Below, in pieces: positions 1 through 4,896 of a DNA stretch of 8,752 nucleotides; position 1 is the stretch's first letter, and each line of letters begins with the position of its first letter. The position numbers and the translations under genes are program-made. The stretch comes from an uncultured Alphaproteobacteria bacterium (lineage in GTDB: Bacteria > Pseudomonadota > Alphaproteobacteria > Rickettsiales > UBA1997), in the NCBI GenBank assembly GCA_903927415.1, contig CAIYMZ010000059.1:1-8752 (forward strand). The letters are read 5' to 3'. The notes below the pieces were generated by a model, which searched no databases, was not told the origin of the DNA, and was given only the letters and a program-made list of their open reading frames with translations.

Positions 1-14
1 GAGTATGAGTTGTC

Positions 15-35
15 ACCCCGCACTTGTTGCGGGGT
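15..35. repeat. GC-rich palindromic repeat (CCCCGC type)
   Basis: Perfect 8-bp inverted repeat (ACCCCGCA at 15-22, TGCGGGGT at 28-35) with a 5-nt loop, in an otherwise AT-rich intergenic stretch. The core resembles dispersed CCCCGC...GCGGGG palindromes that I recall from Rickettsiales genomes. It lies 3' of the minus-strand barrel gene that ends at 87. No T-run follows the stem on the minus strand, so it is not a classical intrinsic terminator, although the hairpin could still end or protect that transcript. Confidence 0.6.
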
Positions 36-48
36 CCAGTTGTAAAAG

Positions 49-78
49 ATCGGTTTCTTGAATCAGTTTGGGTATAGC
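49..78 (+). repeat. 30-bp dispersed repeat, copy 1
   Basis: This 30-bp stretch matches the reverse complement of 4789-4818 at 27 of 30 positions. The shared core is TCTTGAATCAGTTT followed, after two variable bases, by GTATAGC. It ends 8 bp before the stop codon of the barrel gene. As in copy 2, a palindromic repeat lies a short distance on its 5' side. Its function is unknown. Confidence 0.6.
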
Positions 79-86
79 GGAAGGGG

Positions 87-1013
87 TTAAAAATTATATC
101 CCAAAATCATCTTGTACAAATTCTGCGGCATCAGCTGATTACCATTCACCGCGCGATAAATTGGAAATTCAACATCGGCATAAAATTTAAAATCATTGAT
201 CGTGAATTCGATTCCTGGGGCGAAAAACATTTGGGTGTAACCACTGCTCTGATTGCTGCTGATACTTGTCATACCCGAATCTTGACCCTTCTTCACTCCT
301 ATCACTTGCAGAATTGGTGCTAGTTTTTTTACAGCGCCGAACCGTCCAAAATTATAATAAATTCCTGTCGCACCAGAAATTTCTGATCCTGGTGTATAGC
401 CAGGATGGCTGATGAATGGTCGCTTCCACGCAGTTTGTAAAAAAAATCCGAGATTAGTTTTTTTACCAAAATTGCCGCGGTGGTAGGCGCCGAGGATTGA
501 ATCTGTGCTGCCAGTTCCGATCTGCATGTTGTGCTGCAATCCTCTGGCATTGGTTTGGCCGGTTGGCAATTTTAGGCCGAAAATAATGCCAGTCGACATG
601 TCGGCGAAAAATCCTGAATAAATTCCGTTGAGACTAATATCGCCGACCGAGTTGGTTCTTGTTGAATTGAGGATTTCATTTTCATCTGCAATTACTGTGC
701 TGCGAGTGACGTGAGGAATTCGAATCGCTGCACCGAAATCACGATTGAACATGTATTGCATACCAACAGTGGTGGTTTGAGTTGTGATTCGTTTGTCATG
801 ATTGTCAGCGTCAGATTTTTTGCGCTTGTGCCAGTTGCGAGTTTGATCCAAGGAGTCGTATTGCAAAAAAGCTGTGCCACCTTCAGCACTTGGAATGAGG
901 GAGCTGGTGCCAACATTTAGCATTCCATCTCCACAAGCACAGGCGAGGGTGTTGCTTGCAAAAATTACGAGCAAAAAAAATACGATGAGAAAATGTTTGG
1001 GAGAGAAATTCAT
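87..1013 (-). CDS. Putative outer-membrane beta-barrel protein (transporter-like)
   Basis: A 308-residue protein predicted to be exported and inserted in the outer membrane. Residues 1-24 form a signal peptide: a short basic start, a hydrophobic core (LIVFFLLVIFAS) and a likely cleavage site at NTLA/CACG. The mature protein opens with a Cys-rich motif (CACGDGMLNVGTSS, 25-38). The rest alternates amphipathic strands and Gly-rich turns, including GLKLPTGQTN (146-155) and QIGTGSTDS (164-172), which recall the MetA-pathway phenol-degradation/transporter-like barrel family. The last residue is Phe (LGYNF), typical of substrates of the outer-membrane assembly machinery. The lipobox match is poor (TLAC), so a lipoprotein is less likely. 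The ATG at 1013 gives an intact signal peptide; no clear Shine-Dalgarno is seen. It is divergent from dnaB. The fold is fairly sure; the substrate is unknown. Confidence 0.8.
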   Translation of the reverse strand: MNFSPKHFLIVFFLLVIFASNTLACACGDGMLNVGTSSLIPSAEGGTAFLQYDSLDQTRNWHKRKKSDADNHDKRITTQTTTVGMQYMFNRDFGAAIRIPHVTRSTVIADENEILNSTRTNSVGDISLNGIYSGFFADMSTGIIFGLKLPTGQTNARGLQHNMQIGTGSTDSILGAYHRGNFGKKTNLGFFLQTAWKRPFISHPGYTPGSEISGATGIYYNFGRFGAVKKLAPILQVIGVKKGQDSGMTSISSNQSSGYTQMFFAPGIEFTINDFKFYADVEFPIYRAVNGNQLMPQNLYKMILGYNF

Positions 1014-1028
1014 GAATAAAAATTGTTG

Positions 1029-1112
1029 AAATGGATTGCTTCGTGTTGCGCTCGCGATGACGGACTCTTGTCGTTACTCTCGTCATTGCAAGTGTAGCGA
1101 AGCAATCCATTT
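1029..1112. repeat. 84-bp imperfect inverted repeat
   Basis: Perfect 15-bp outer arms (1029-1043 and 1098-1112, AAATGGATTGCTTCG and its complement), then imperfect inner arms ending in ATGACG (1057-1062) and CGTCAT (1081-1086) around an 18-nt centre. The arm sequence resembles the CGTCATTGCGAG...AAGCAATCC type of dispersed repeat that I recall from Rickettsiales and other bacteria. It fills the space between the divergent barrel gene and dnaB and could fold in RNA from either strand. Confidence 0.75.
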
Positions 1113-1133
1113 TGTTCGCGCTTTGTAAAATTT

Positions 1134-1161
1134 TTGATTGAAAGCCCAGAGCCAGTAAAAT
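1134..1161 (+). promoter_or_regulatory. Candidate sigma70-type promoter for dnaB
   Basis: TTGATT (1134-1139) and TAAAAT (1156-1161) are separated by 16 bp, giving reasonable -35 and -10 matches 35 bp upstream of the dnaB start. The -10 overlaps a small inverted repeat (GTAAAA/TTTTAC, 1155-1169). In AT-rich DNA such matches occur by chance, so this is tentative. Confidence 0.35.
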
Positions 1162-1196
1162 ATTTTTACCAACCCTTCAAATAAAAAAAATCAAAA

Positions 1197-2630
1197 ATGT
1201 CAGACATTGAAACTCGCAAAGAGCTCTACAACATCGAAGCAGAGCAGGCTGTGCTTGGGACGATTATTCTCAACAACGAATATCTCAATCGCGTCATAGA
1301 ATTTTTACAACCTGAGCATTTTTACGAACCAGCGCATCAGAAAATTTTTATCCAAATTTTGCACAATGTGGAAAAAATTCACATCGTGGCAAATCCGGTC
1401 ACACTCAAGCAATTTTTTGAATCAGATCCATCCATCAAAAGCATCGGTGGAGCGCTTTATCTCTCAACACTGCTTGGTGCTGCGTCATCAATTATCGATA
1501 TTGCTGACTATGGTCGCTTAATTCACGACTTAGCTCTGAAGCGTGAATTGACAATGGTTGGTGAAGAAATAGTCAATCGCGTTTACAGAGCAGAAGAAAA
1601 AACTTCCGCTAGCGAACAAATTGAACTTGCTGAATCAAGCCTTTTTAAACTTTCAGAACATGGCAACGGTCGTGCAGATTTTCGCAGCATCGCCACTTCG
1701 CTCAAAGAAACTCTCGACAAAACTTTGCTCGCCAAACAGCGAGATAGTCACATTAGCGGTATTTCTACCGGCCTTACTGATCTAGATAAAATTTTGAGCG
1801 GAATGCAACAATCCGATCTCATAATTCTTGCGGGAAGACCGTCGATGGGAAAAACTAGTCTCGGAATCAACATCCTAGTCAATGCCTGCAAGTTTTTGAA
1901 CAAGGATGTGACAGAACAAAAAGATAAAAAAGCTGTCGGATTTTTTTCGTTGGAAATGTCTTCCGATCAGCTTTCAGCAAGAATTCTTTCGATGGAATGC
2001 AGCATCAATGCGACGAAATTCAGAACTGGTCAGCTGAGTGAAAATGAGTGGGAGGCGGTGGCCATGCGCTCTGCCGAGATTTCAAAAATGCCACTTTTTA
2101 TTGACGACACGCCGGCGCTTTCGATTGCAGCGATTCGAACTCGAGCGCGGCGAATGGTGCGTAAAAATAATTTAGCACTTTTGGTGGTGGATTATTTACA
2201 GCTGATTCGCGGCACCACAACACGCTCCAACGAAAATCGGGTACAAGAAGTTTCGGAAATTACGCAAGGTTTGAAGGCAATTGCCAAAGAATTTAATATT
2301 CCAGTGCTGGCCTTGTCGCAACTTTCGCGGGCGGTTGAACAGCGAGAGGATAAACGTCCGCAACTTTCTGATTTGCGGGAATCGGGTTCCATTGAGCAAG
2401 ATGCTGATGTAGTCGCCTTCATTTACCGTGACAGTTACTACCTAGAGCGCAAACGTCCGCCAGAAACTGAAGCTGAAAAATTTCATGCTTGGAAAAATCA
2501 AATGCAGGAGCTTTCACACAAGGCGGAAGTGATTATTGCCAAGCAACGTAATGGTCCGGTGGGAAGCCTCCACCTCTACTTTGACGCCGAATTCACGCGC
2601 TTCGGGAATTTGGATATTTATCACAATTAA
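1197..2630 (+). CDS. dnaB: Replicative DNA helicase DnaB
   Basis: Hexameric 5'-3' helicase that unwinds DNA at the replication fork and binds primase. The 477-residue length is normal. The N-terminal helical domain (about 12-115, starting NIEAEQAVLGTI) is followed by a linker and a RecA-like ATPase. In the ATPase are the Walker A motif GRPSMGKT (213-220), the SLEMS segment with catalytic Glu253 (251-255), the Walker B motif VVDYLQL (330-336), the H3 motif LALSQLSR (371-378) and the C-terminal KQRNGPVG (449-456) carrying the lysine and arginine finger residues. A run of charged residues (about 415-440) before KQRNGP looks like an ordinary variable loop. No intein interrupts the ATP-binding region. 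The ATG at 1197 begins the expected N-terminus and is preceded only by A-rich sequence. It is first in a plus-strand block with the toxin-antitoxin pair and tsaD. Confidence 0.98.
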   Translation: MSDIETRKELYNIEAEQAVLGTIILNNEYLNRVIEFLQPEHFYEPAHQKIFIQILHNVEKIHIVANPVTLKQFFESDPSIKSIGGALYLSTLLGAASSIIDIADYGRLIHDLALKRELTMVGEEIVNRVYRAEEKTSASEQIELAESSLFKLSEHGNGRADFRSIATSLKETLDKTLLAKQRDSHISGISTGLTDLDKILSGMQQSDLIILAGRPSMGKTSLGINILVNACKFLNKDVTEQKDKKAVGFFSLEMSSDQLSARILSMECSINATKFRTGQLSENEWEAVAMRSAEISKMPLFIDDTPALSIAAIRTRARRMVRKNNLALLVVDYLQLIRGTTTRSNENRVQEVSEITQGLKAIAKEFNIPVLALSQLSRAVEQREDKRPQLSDLRESGSIEQDADVVAFIYRDSYYLERKRPPETEAEKFHAWKNQMQELSHKAEVIIAKQRNGPVGSLHLYFDAEFTRFGNLDIYHN

Positions 2631-2645
2631 ATTGTTGATCTTTTG

Positions 2646-2671
2646 TGGTAATACAGCAAACCGTATTACCA
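2646..2671. promoter_or_regulatory. Inverted repeat upstream of the antitoxin, candidate operator
   Basis: Perfect 9-bp inverted repeat TGGTAATAC (2646-2654) / GTATTACCA (2663-2671) with an 8-nt spacer, 39 bp before the antitoxin ATG. The right arm overlaps a possible -35 (TTACCA, 2666-2671), which has TATTTT (2688-2693) 16 bp downstream. Ribbon-helix-helix antitoxins typically repress their own promoter by binding such palindromes, so an operator is the favoured reading. It could also be a weak hairpin after dnaB, but no T-run follows. Confidence 0.5.
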
Positions 2672-2710
2672 TCTTCCTGTAAAAACTTATTTTTATTTGA
2701 GTAAAAATTT

Positions 2711-3001
2711 ATGACAAAAATGACAATCGAAATTCCGGACAATGATTACAAAATGTTAAAATTAGCCGCGGTTCATTTTGGCGTTTCAATCAAGGACTAC
2801 GTGCTTGAAGCGATCCGTGCCAAAGAAAAAATTTTAATTCGTGATGACGGCGTGATACGAGTTTTAAAAAAAGAAACTGTGCGGGCGCTTGAGGATTCAC
2901 GGAATGGCAAAACCATGTCGTTCAATTCTTCCAAAGAAGCCTTTGCTTACCTTGATAAAAACACCTCAAAAAAACCTAAACTAAAATGGCAAAAAAAGTA
3001 A
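2711..3001 (+). CDS. RelB/DinJ-type antitoxin (ribbon-helix-helix)
   Basis: A 96-residue antitoxin of a type II toxin-antitoxin pair. Residues 4-36 show a beta strand (MTIEIPD) followed by two helices (NDYKMLKLAAVHFG and SIKDYVLEAI), the ribbon-helix-helix pattern for dimeric DNA binding and autorepression. The C-terminal part, with NGKTMSF (65-71) and SSKEAFAYLDK (73-83), resembles the toxin-wrapping tail of RelB-like antitoxins. Its end overlaps the toxin start by 16 nt, the usual arrangement for coupled translation. The ATG at 2711 gives the strand directly after the start; MTKM offers a second ATG at codon 4, and the choice between them is uncertain. The role follows from the fold plus its neighbour, the YafQ-like toxin. 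Confidence 0.88.
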   Translation: MTKMTIEIPDNDYKMLKLAAVHFGVSIKDYVLEAIRAKEKILIRDDGVIRVLKKETVRALEDSRNGKTMSFNSSKEAFAYLDKNTSKKPKLKWQKK

Positions 3002-3261
3002 ATTTTTCAAAACGCTTCAGCAAAGAATATGATTTAATGCTTAGGAGGGGTAAGGATATCAGCAAGTTGAAACAAATTATTATCTTGCTAGAAAATGATG
3101 AGCCTCTGCCATTTAAACACCGCGATCACAAATTAACTGGCGACTACGTTGGCTCCAGAGAGCTTCACATCGAACCAGATTGGTTACTAATTTACAGAAA
3201 TTCCGCAGAAGAATTAATCCTCGAAAGAACCGGCTCCCACTCAGATTTATTTCAAAAATAA
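2986..3261 (+). CDS. YafQ-family mRNA interferase toxin
   Basis: A 91-residue toxin of the RelE/YafQ fold, expected to cleave mRNA in the ribosomal A site when freed from its antitoxin. It aligns without gaps to my memory of E. coli YafQ with an offset of two. The catalytic set is His48 (RDH), Glu59 (in place of Asp61), His61, Asp65 (EPDW), Arg81 and His85 (RTGSHSDLF), with Phe89 near the end. The one change in the active set is Asp to Glu at 59, so it is probably still active. It starts inside the antitoxin's last codons (ATGGCAAAAAAAG), and its TAA is immediately followed by the tsaD ATG. No frameshift or stop interrupts it, consistent with an intact module. Confidence 0.93.
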   Translation: MAKKVNFSKRFSKEYDLMLRRGKDISKLKQIIILLENDEPLPFKHRDHKLTGDYVGSRELHIEPDWLLIYRNSAEELILERTGSHSDLFQK

Positions 3262-4317
3262 ATGAAAATTCTCGGCATCGAAACCTCCTGCGACGAAACC
3301 GCTGTCGCGATTGTTGACGATAAAAAAAATATTCTCGCTCACGTAATAAATTCCCAAATCGAGCTTCACAAAAAATTTGGAGGAGTGGTGCCGGAGCTTG
3401 CTGCTCGGGGTCATATTGAGGTTTTGGATGAGCTAATTTTGCGAGCATTGTCAGATGCTAAACTAAAATTTTCGGATATTGATGGCTTTGCTGCAACTTG
3501 CGGTCCGGGATTAATCGGCGGTGTGATTGTTGGAATGATGGCGGCAAAAACTTTAGCGTCAGTTCATAAAAAACCTTTTTTAGCAATAAATCATTTGGAG
3601 GCACACGCCTTGACAGCGCGGCTTTGCGACGATTTAAAATTTCCTTATTTGTTGCTCTTAATTTCTGGCGGGCATTGTCAAATTTTATTGGCTCACGGGG
3701 TTGGCAATTACAAAAAACTTGGGGAAACAATCGATGATGCACTTGGGGAATCTTTTGACAAAGTAGCGCAGATGCTTGATTTACCTTATCCCGGAGGACC
3801 AACAGTGGAAAAATTAGCAATGCAGGGTGATGAAAATCGTTTCAAATTTTCGCGTCCACTAATCGACAGTTTGAACAAAAATCATTTGTGCGATTTTTCT
3901 TTTTCCGGATTGAAAACGGCAGTGCGTCGAGAGATTGAAAAATTAATCGGCGAAAATTTTTCGCATCTAACTTCGCCAAAAAAAGTGAATGAAAAAGATA
4001 AAGCTGATATCTGCGCATCCTTTCAGCGCGTGGTTTGCGAGATTCTTACCAATCGTTTAACGAATATGCTCGTTGCTAATTTTTTACCAAAAAAACTTGT
4101 AGTGGCTGGAGGAGTCGCTGCCAATCGTTACATTTTTTCTCATCTAAAGAATTGGGCGCAAAAACACGAATTAGAAGTAATCGCGCCACCAATCGCGCTT
4201 TGCACCGACAATGCTGCAATGGTTGCTTGGACCGGGATCGAGAAGTTAAAATTAGGAATAACAGATGATCTAAATTTTAAGCCAAAAGCGCGATGGGAAT
4301 TAGATAGTAGTGTCTAA
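3262..4317 (+). CDS. tsaD: tRNA N6-threonylcarbamoyladenosine synthase subunit TsaD
   Basis: Transfers the threonylcarbamoyl group onto A37 of ANN-decoding tRNAs, in the cytoplasm with TsaB and TsaE. The 351 residues cover the whole ASKHA-fold protein: GIETSCDET (5-13), FGGVVPELAARGH (39-51), GPGLIGG (81-87), the metal-binding HLEAH (His111, His115), ISGGHCQ (134-140), DDALGESFDK (158-167), PYPGGP (175-180), FSFSGLKTA (212-220), AGGVAANR (282-289) and CTDNAAM with metal ligand Asp316 (314-320). The start codon directly follows the toxin stop codon with no gap and no Shine-Dalgarno, suggesting translation by reinitiation after the toxin. A separate promoter inside the toxin gene is the alternative. 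Its stop is 5 nt from the convergent small gene. Function is essentially certain. Confidence 0.97.
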   Translation: MKILGIETSCDETAVAIVDDKKNILAHVINSQIELHKKFGGVVPELAARGHIEVLDELILRALSDAKLKFSDIDGFAATCGPGLIGGVIVGMMAAKTLASVHKKPFLAINHLEAHALTARLCDDLKFPYLLLLISGGHCQILLAHGVGNYKKLGETIDDALGESFDKVAQMLDLPYPGGPTVEKLAMQGDENRFKFSRPLIDSLNKNHLCDFSFSGLKTAVRREIEKLIGENFSHLTSPKKVNEKDKADICASFQRVVCEILTNRLTNMLVANFLPKKLVVAGGVAANRYIFSHLKNWAQKHELEVIAPPIALCTDNAAMVAWTGIEKLKLGITDDLNFKPKARWELDSSV

Positions 4318-4322
4318 AACTG

Positions 4323-4571
4323 CTATCTCATTGGTGTTGCAGCTGCAGCTACAGCTGCAACACTTGCTCTTGGGACAGCGATTACTGGCGGAGGTGGAGG
4401 TGCTGCTGGTATCGCCACTCCCGCATCCACAACTGAATCTTCTGCGATTGCATCAGATCTTACTCTTCCTCTTATCGGATGAGCAAGAACTGCTTCTGGA
4501 CGAATAACCTCCTCGACTCCTTTTGAATCAGAATCCATCGCGTCAATTGGTTTAAATCCAGGATTTGACAT
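4323..4571 (-). CDS. Small Ala/Pro-rich hypothetical protein
   Basis: An 82-residue protein I do not recognise. The N-terminal half is acidic and polar (MSNPGFKPIDAMDSDSKG). The C-terminal part is low-complexity, with a proline run at 58-62 (AAPPPPPVIAVP) and an Ala/Val tail (VAAVAAAATPMR). No signal peptide or membrane segment is seen. Support for coding is the position in the minus-strand row 30 nt after the ybdD stop, an A-rich leader like those of the neighbouring genes, and a composition similar to the Gly/Pro/Ala-rich C-terminus of the PP2C-like protein (PPVIRAG there, PPVIAVP here). The opposite strand is also open here but gives a leucine/glutamine repeat of no likely meaning. It could still be non-coding; disorder is likely if expressed. 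Confidence 0.5.
   Translation of the reverse strand: MSNPGFKPIDAMDSDSKGVEEVIRPEAVLAHPIRGRVRSDAIAEDSVVDAGVAIPAAPPPPPVIAVPRASVAAVAAAATPMR
4334..4363. terminator. 12-bp perfect stem-loop at the convergent tsaD end
   Basis: GTGTTGCAGCTG (4334-4345) pairs perfectly with CAGCTGCAACAC (4352-4363) around a 6-nt loop, 17 nt beyond the tsaD stop. A strong hairpin between convergent genes suggests transcription termination, perhaps in both directions, but no T-run follows on either side. The arms encode alanine repeats of the opposite-strand ORF, and GCTGCA repeats are self-complementary, so the palindrome may partly be a codon-repeat by-product. Confidence 0.4.
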
Positions 4572-4601
4572 ATTTTTTTAAAATTTTGTTACGGAAATTG
4601 T

Positions 4602-4781
4602 TTAGCAGCAGCGATTAATTTTTTTCCACTTCTCCTTTTCTCTCTCTCGCAAAAAAGTTTTTTTATCTAAAAATTTTTCACCTCGATGATTTTTTGCAAA
4701 ATGTTCGAGATAATTTTTATAAGCAAAATCGCCGCTGATATGTTCATGTAAAAGTAGTAAAAATTTTCGGATTTTTTTCAT
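4602..4781 (-). CDS. ybdD: YbdD/YjiX-family small protein, partner of CstA
   Basis: A 59-residue protein of the YbdD/YjiX family (PF04328), whose members are encoded beside CstA/BtsT carriers and are needed with CstA for pyruvate uptake in E. coli. Read on the minus strand, it shows the family pattern: a basic hydrophobic start (MKKIRKFLLLL), then DFAYKNYLEHFAKNH (18-32), then FLREREKEKW (43-52), and the hallmark ending RCC (57-59) directly before TAA. Compare recalled E. coli YbdD: DYDNYVEHMRVNH, FFRERQ and a final RCC. Normal length is about 65. It lies downstream of cstA on the same strand but is separated by the PP2C-like gene and a terminator-like palindrome, so it may have its own start site. 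The leader has no clear Shine-Dalgarno. Confidence 0.88.
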   Translation of the reverse strand: MKKIRKFLLLLHEHISGDFAYKNYLEHFAKNHRGEKFLDKKTFLREREKEKWKKINRCC

Positions 4782-4788
4782 GGATTAA

Positions 4789-4818
4789 GCTATACTAAAA
4801 CTGATTCAAGATACCGAT
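4789..4818 (-). repeat. 30-bp dispersed repeat, copy 2 (upstream of ybdD)
   Basis: Second copy of the element at 49-78, here on the minus strand, 27 of 30 bases identical. It ends 7 nt before the ybdD ATG, so the TATAGC at its end could serve as a -10 for a nearly leaderless transcript. The TTGAAT in the same element is only 9 bp away, too close for a standard -35. A palindromic repeat again lies on its 5' side. Confidence 0.55.
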
Positions 4819-4834
4819 TAATTAATGAAGGCGC

Positions 4835-4879
4835 AAAAAACTCAATGTCATGCTGAAGGCTCAGCATGACACTGGAGTT
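4835..4879 (-). terminator. Palindromic repeat forming a terminator after the PP2C-like gene
   Basis: Perfect 11-bp arms TGTCATGCTGA (4846-4856) and TCAGCATGACA (4861-4871) enclose a 4-nt loop, with an outer AACTC/GAGTT pair (4839-4843, 4875-4879). Read on the minus strand, the stem is followed at once by six T residues (4840-4835), so it has the form of a Rho-independent terminator 18 nt beyond the PP2C-like stop codon. The stem core resembles the TGTCATGCTGA palindromes I recall as dispersed repeats in Rickettsiales-like genomes, so a mobile repeat may have become the terminator. Confidence 0.7.
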
Positions 4880-4896
4880 GAATCAAATTCTTCAAC

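Noticed and set aside
883..1110. Minus-strand ORF across the barrel gene start and the inverted repeat
   Set aside because: Its N-terminal part is a translation of the palindromic repeat and the rest is an out-of-frame reading of the barrel gene; no independent support.
3043..3050. Strong Shine-Dalgarno-like AGGAGGGG inside the toxin gene
   Set aside because: No suitable start codon follows at proper distance in any useful frame, so it is probably only the coding sequence for Leu-Arg-Arg-Gly.
3458..3820. Minus-strand 120-residue open frame inside tsaD
   Set aside because: It lies wholly within a certain gene on the other strand and shows no recognisable domain.
4310..4507. Plus-strand ORF with a Leu/Gln repeat overlapping the tsaD end
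   Set aside because: Its sequence (LQLQLQ, then leucine-rich) is the reverse reading of Ala/Pro codon repeats in the minus-strand ORF, with no natural protein features.
4785..4799. CtrA-like site (TTAA, 7 nt, TAAA) upstream of ybdD
   Set aside because: It is one mismatch from the consensus in AT-rich DNA and is absent from the other copy of the 30-bp repeat, so chance is the better explanation.
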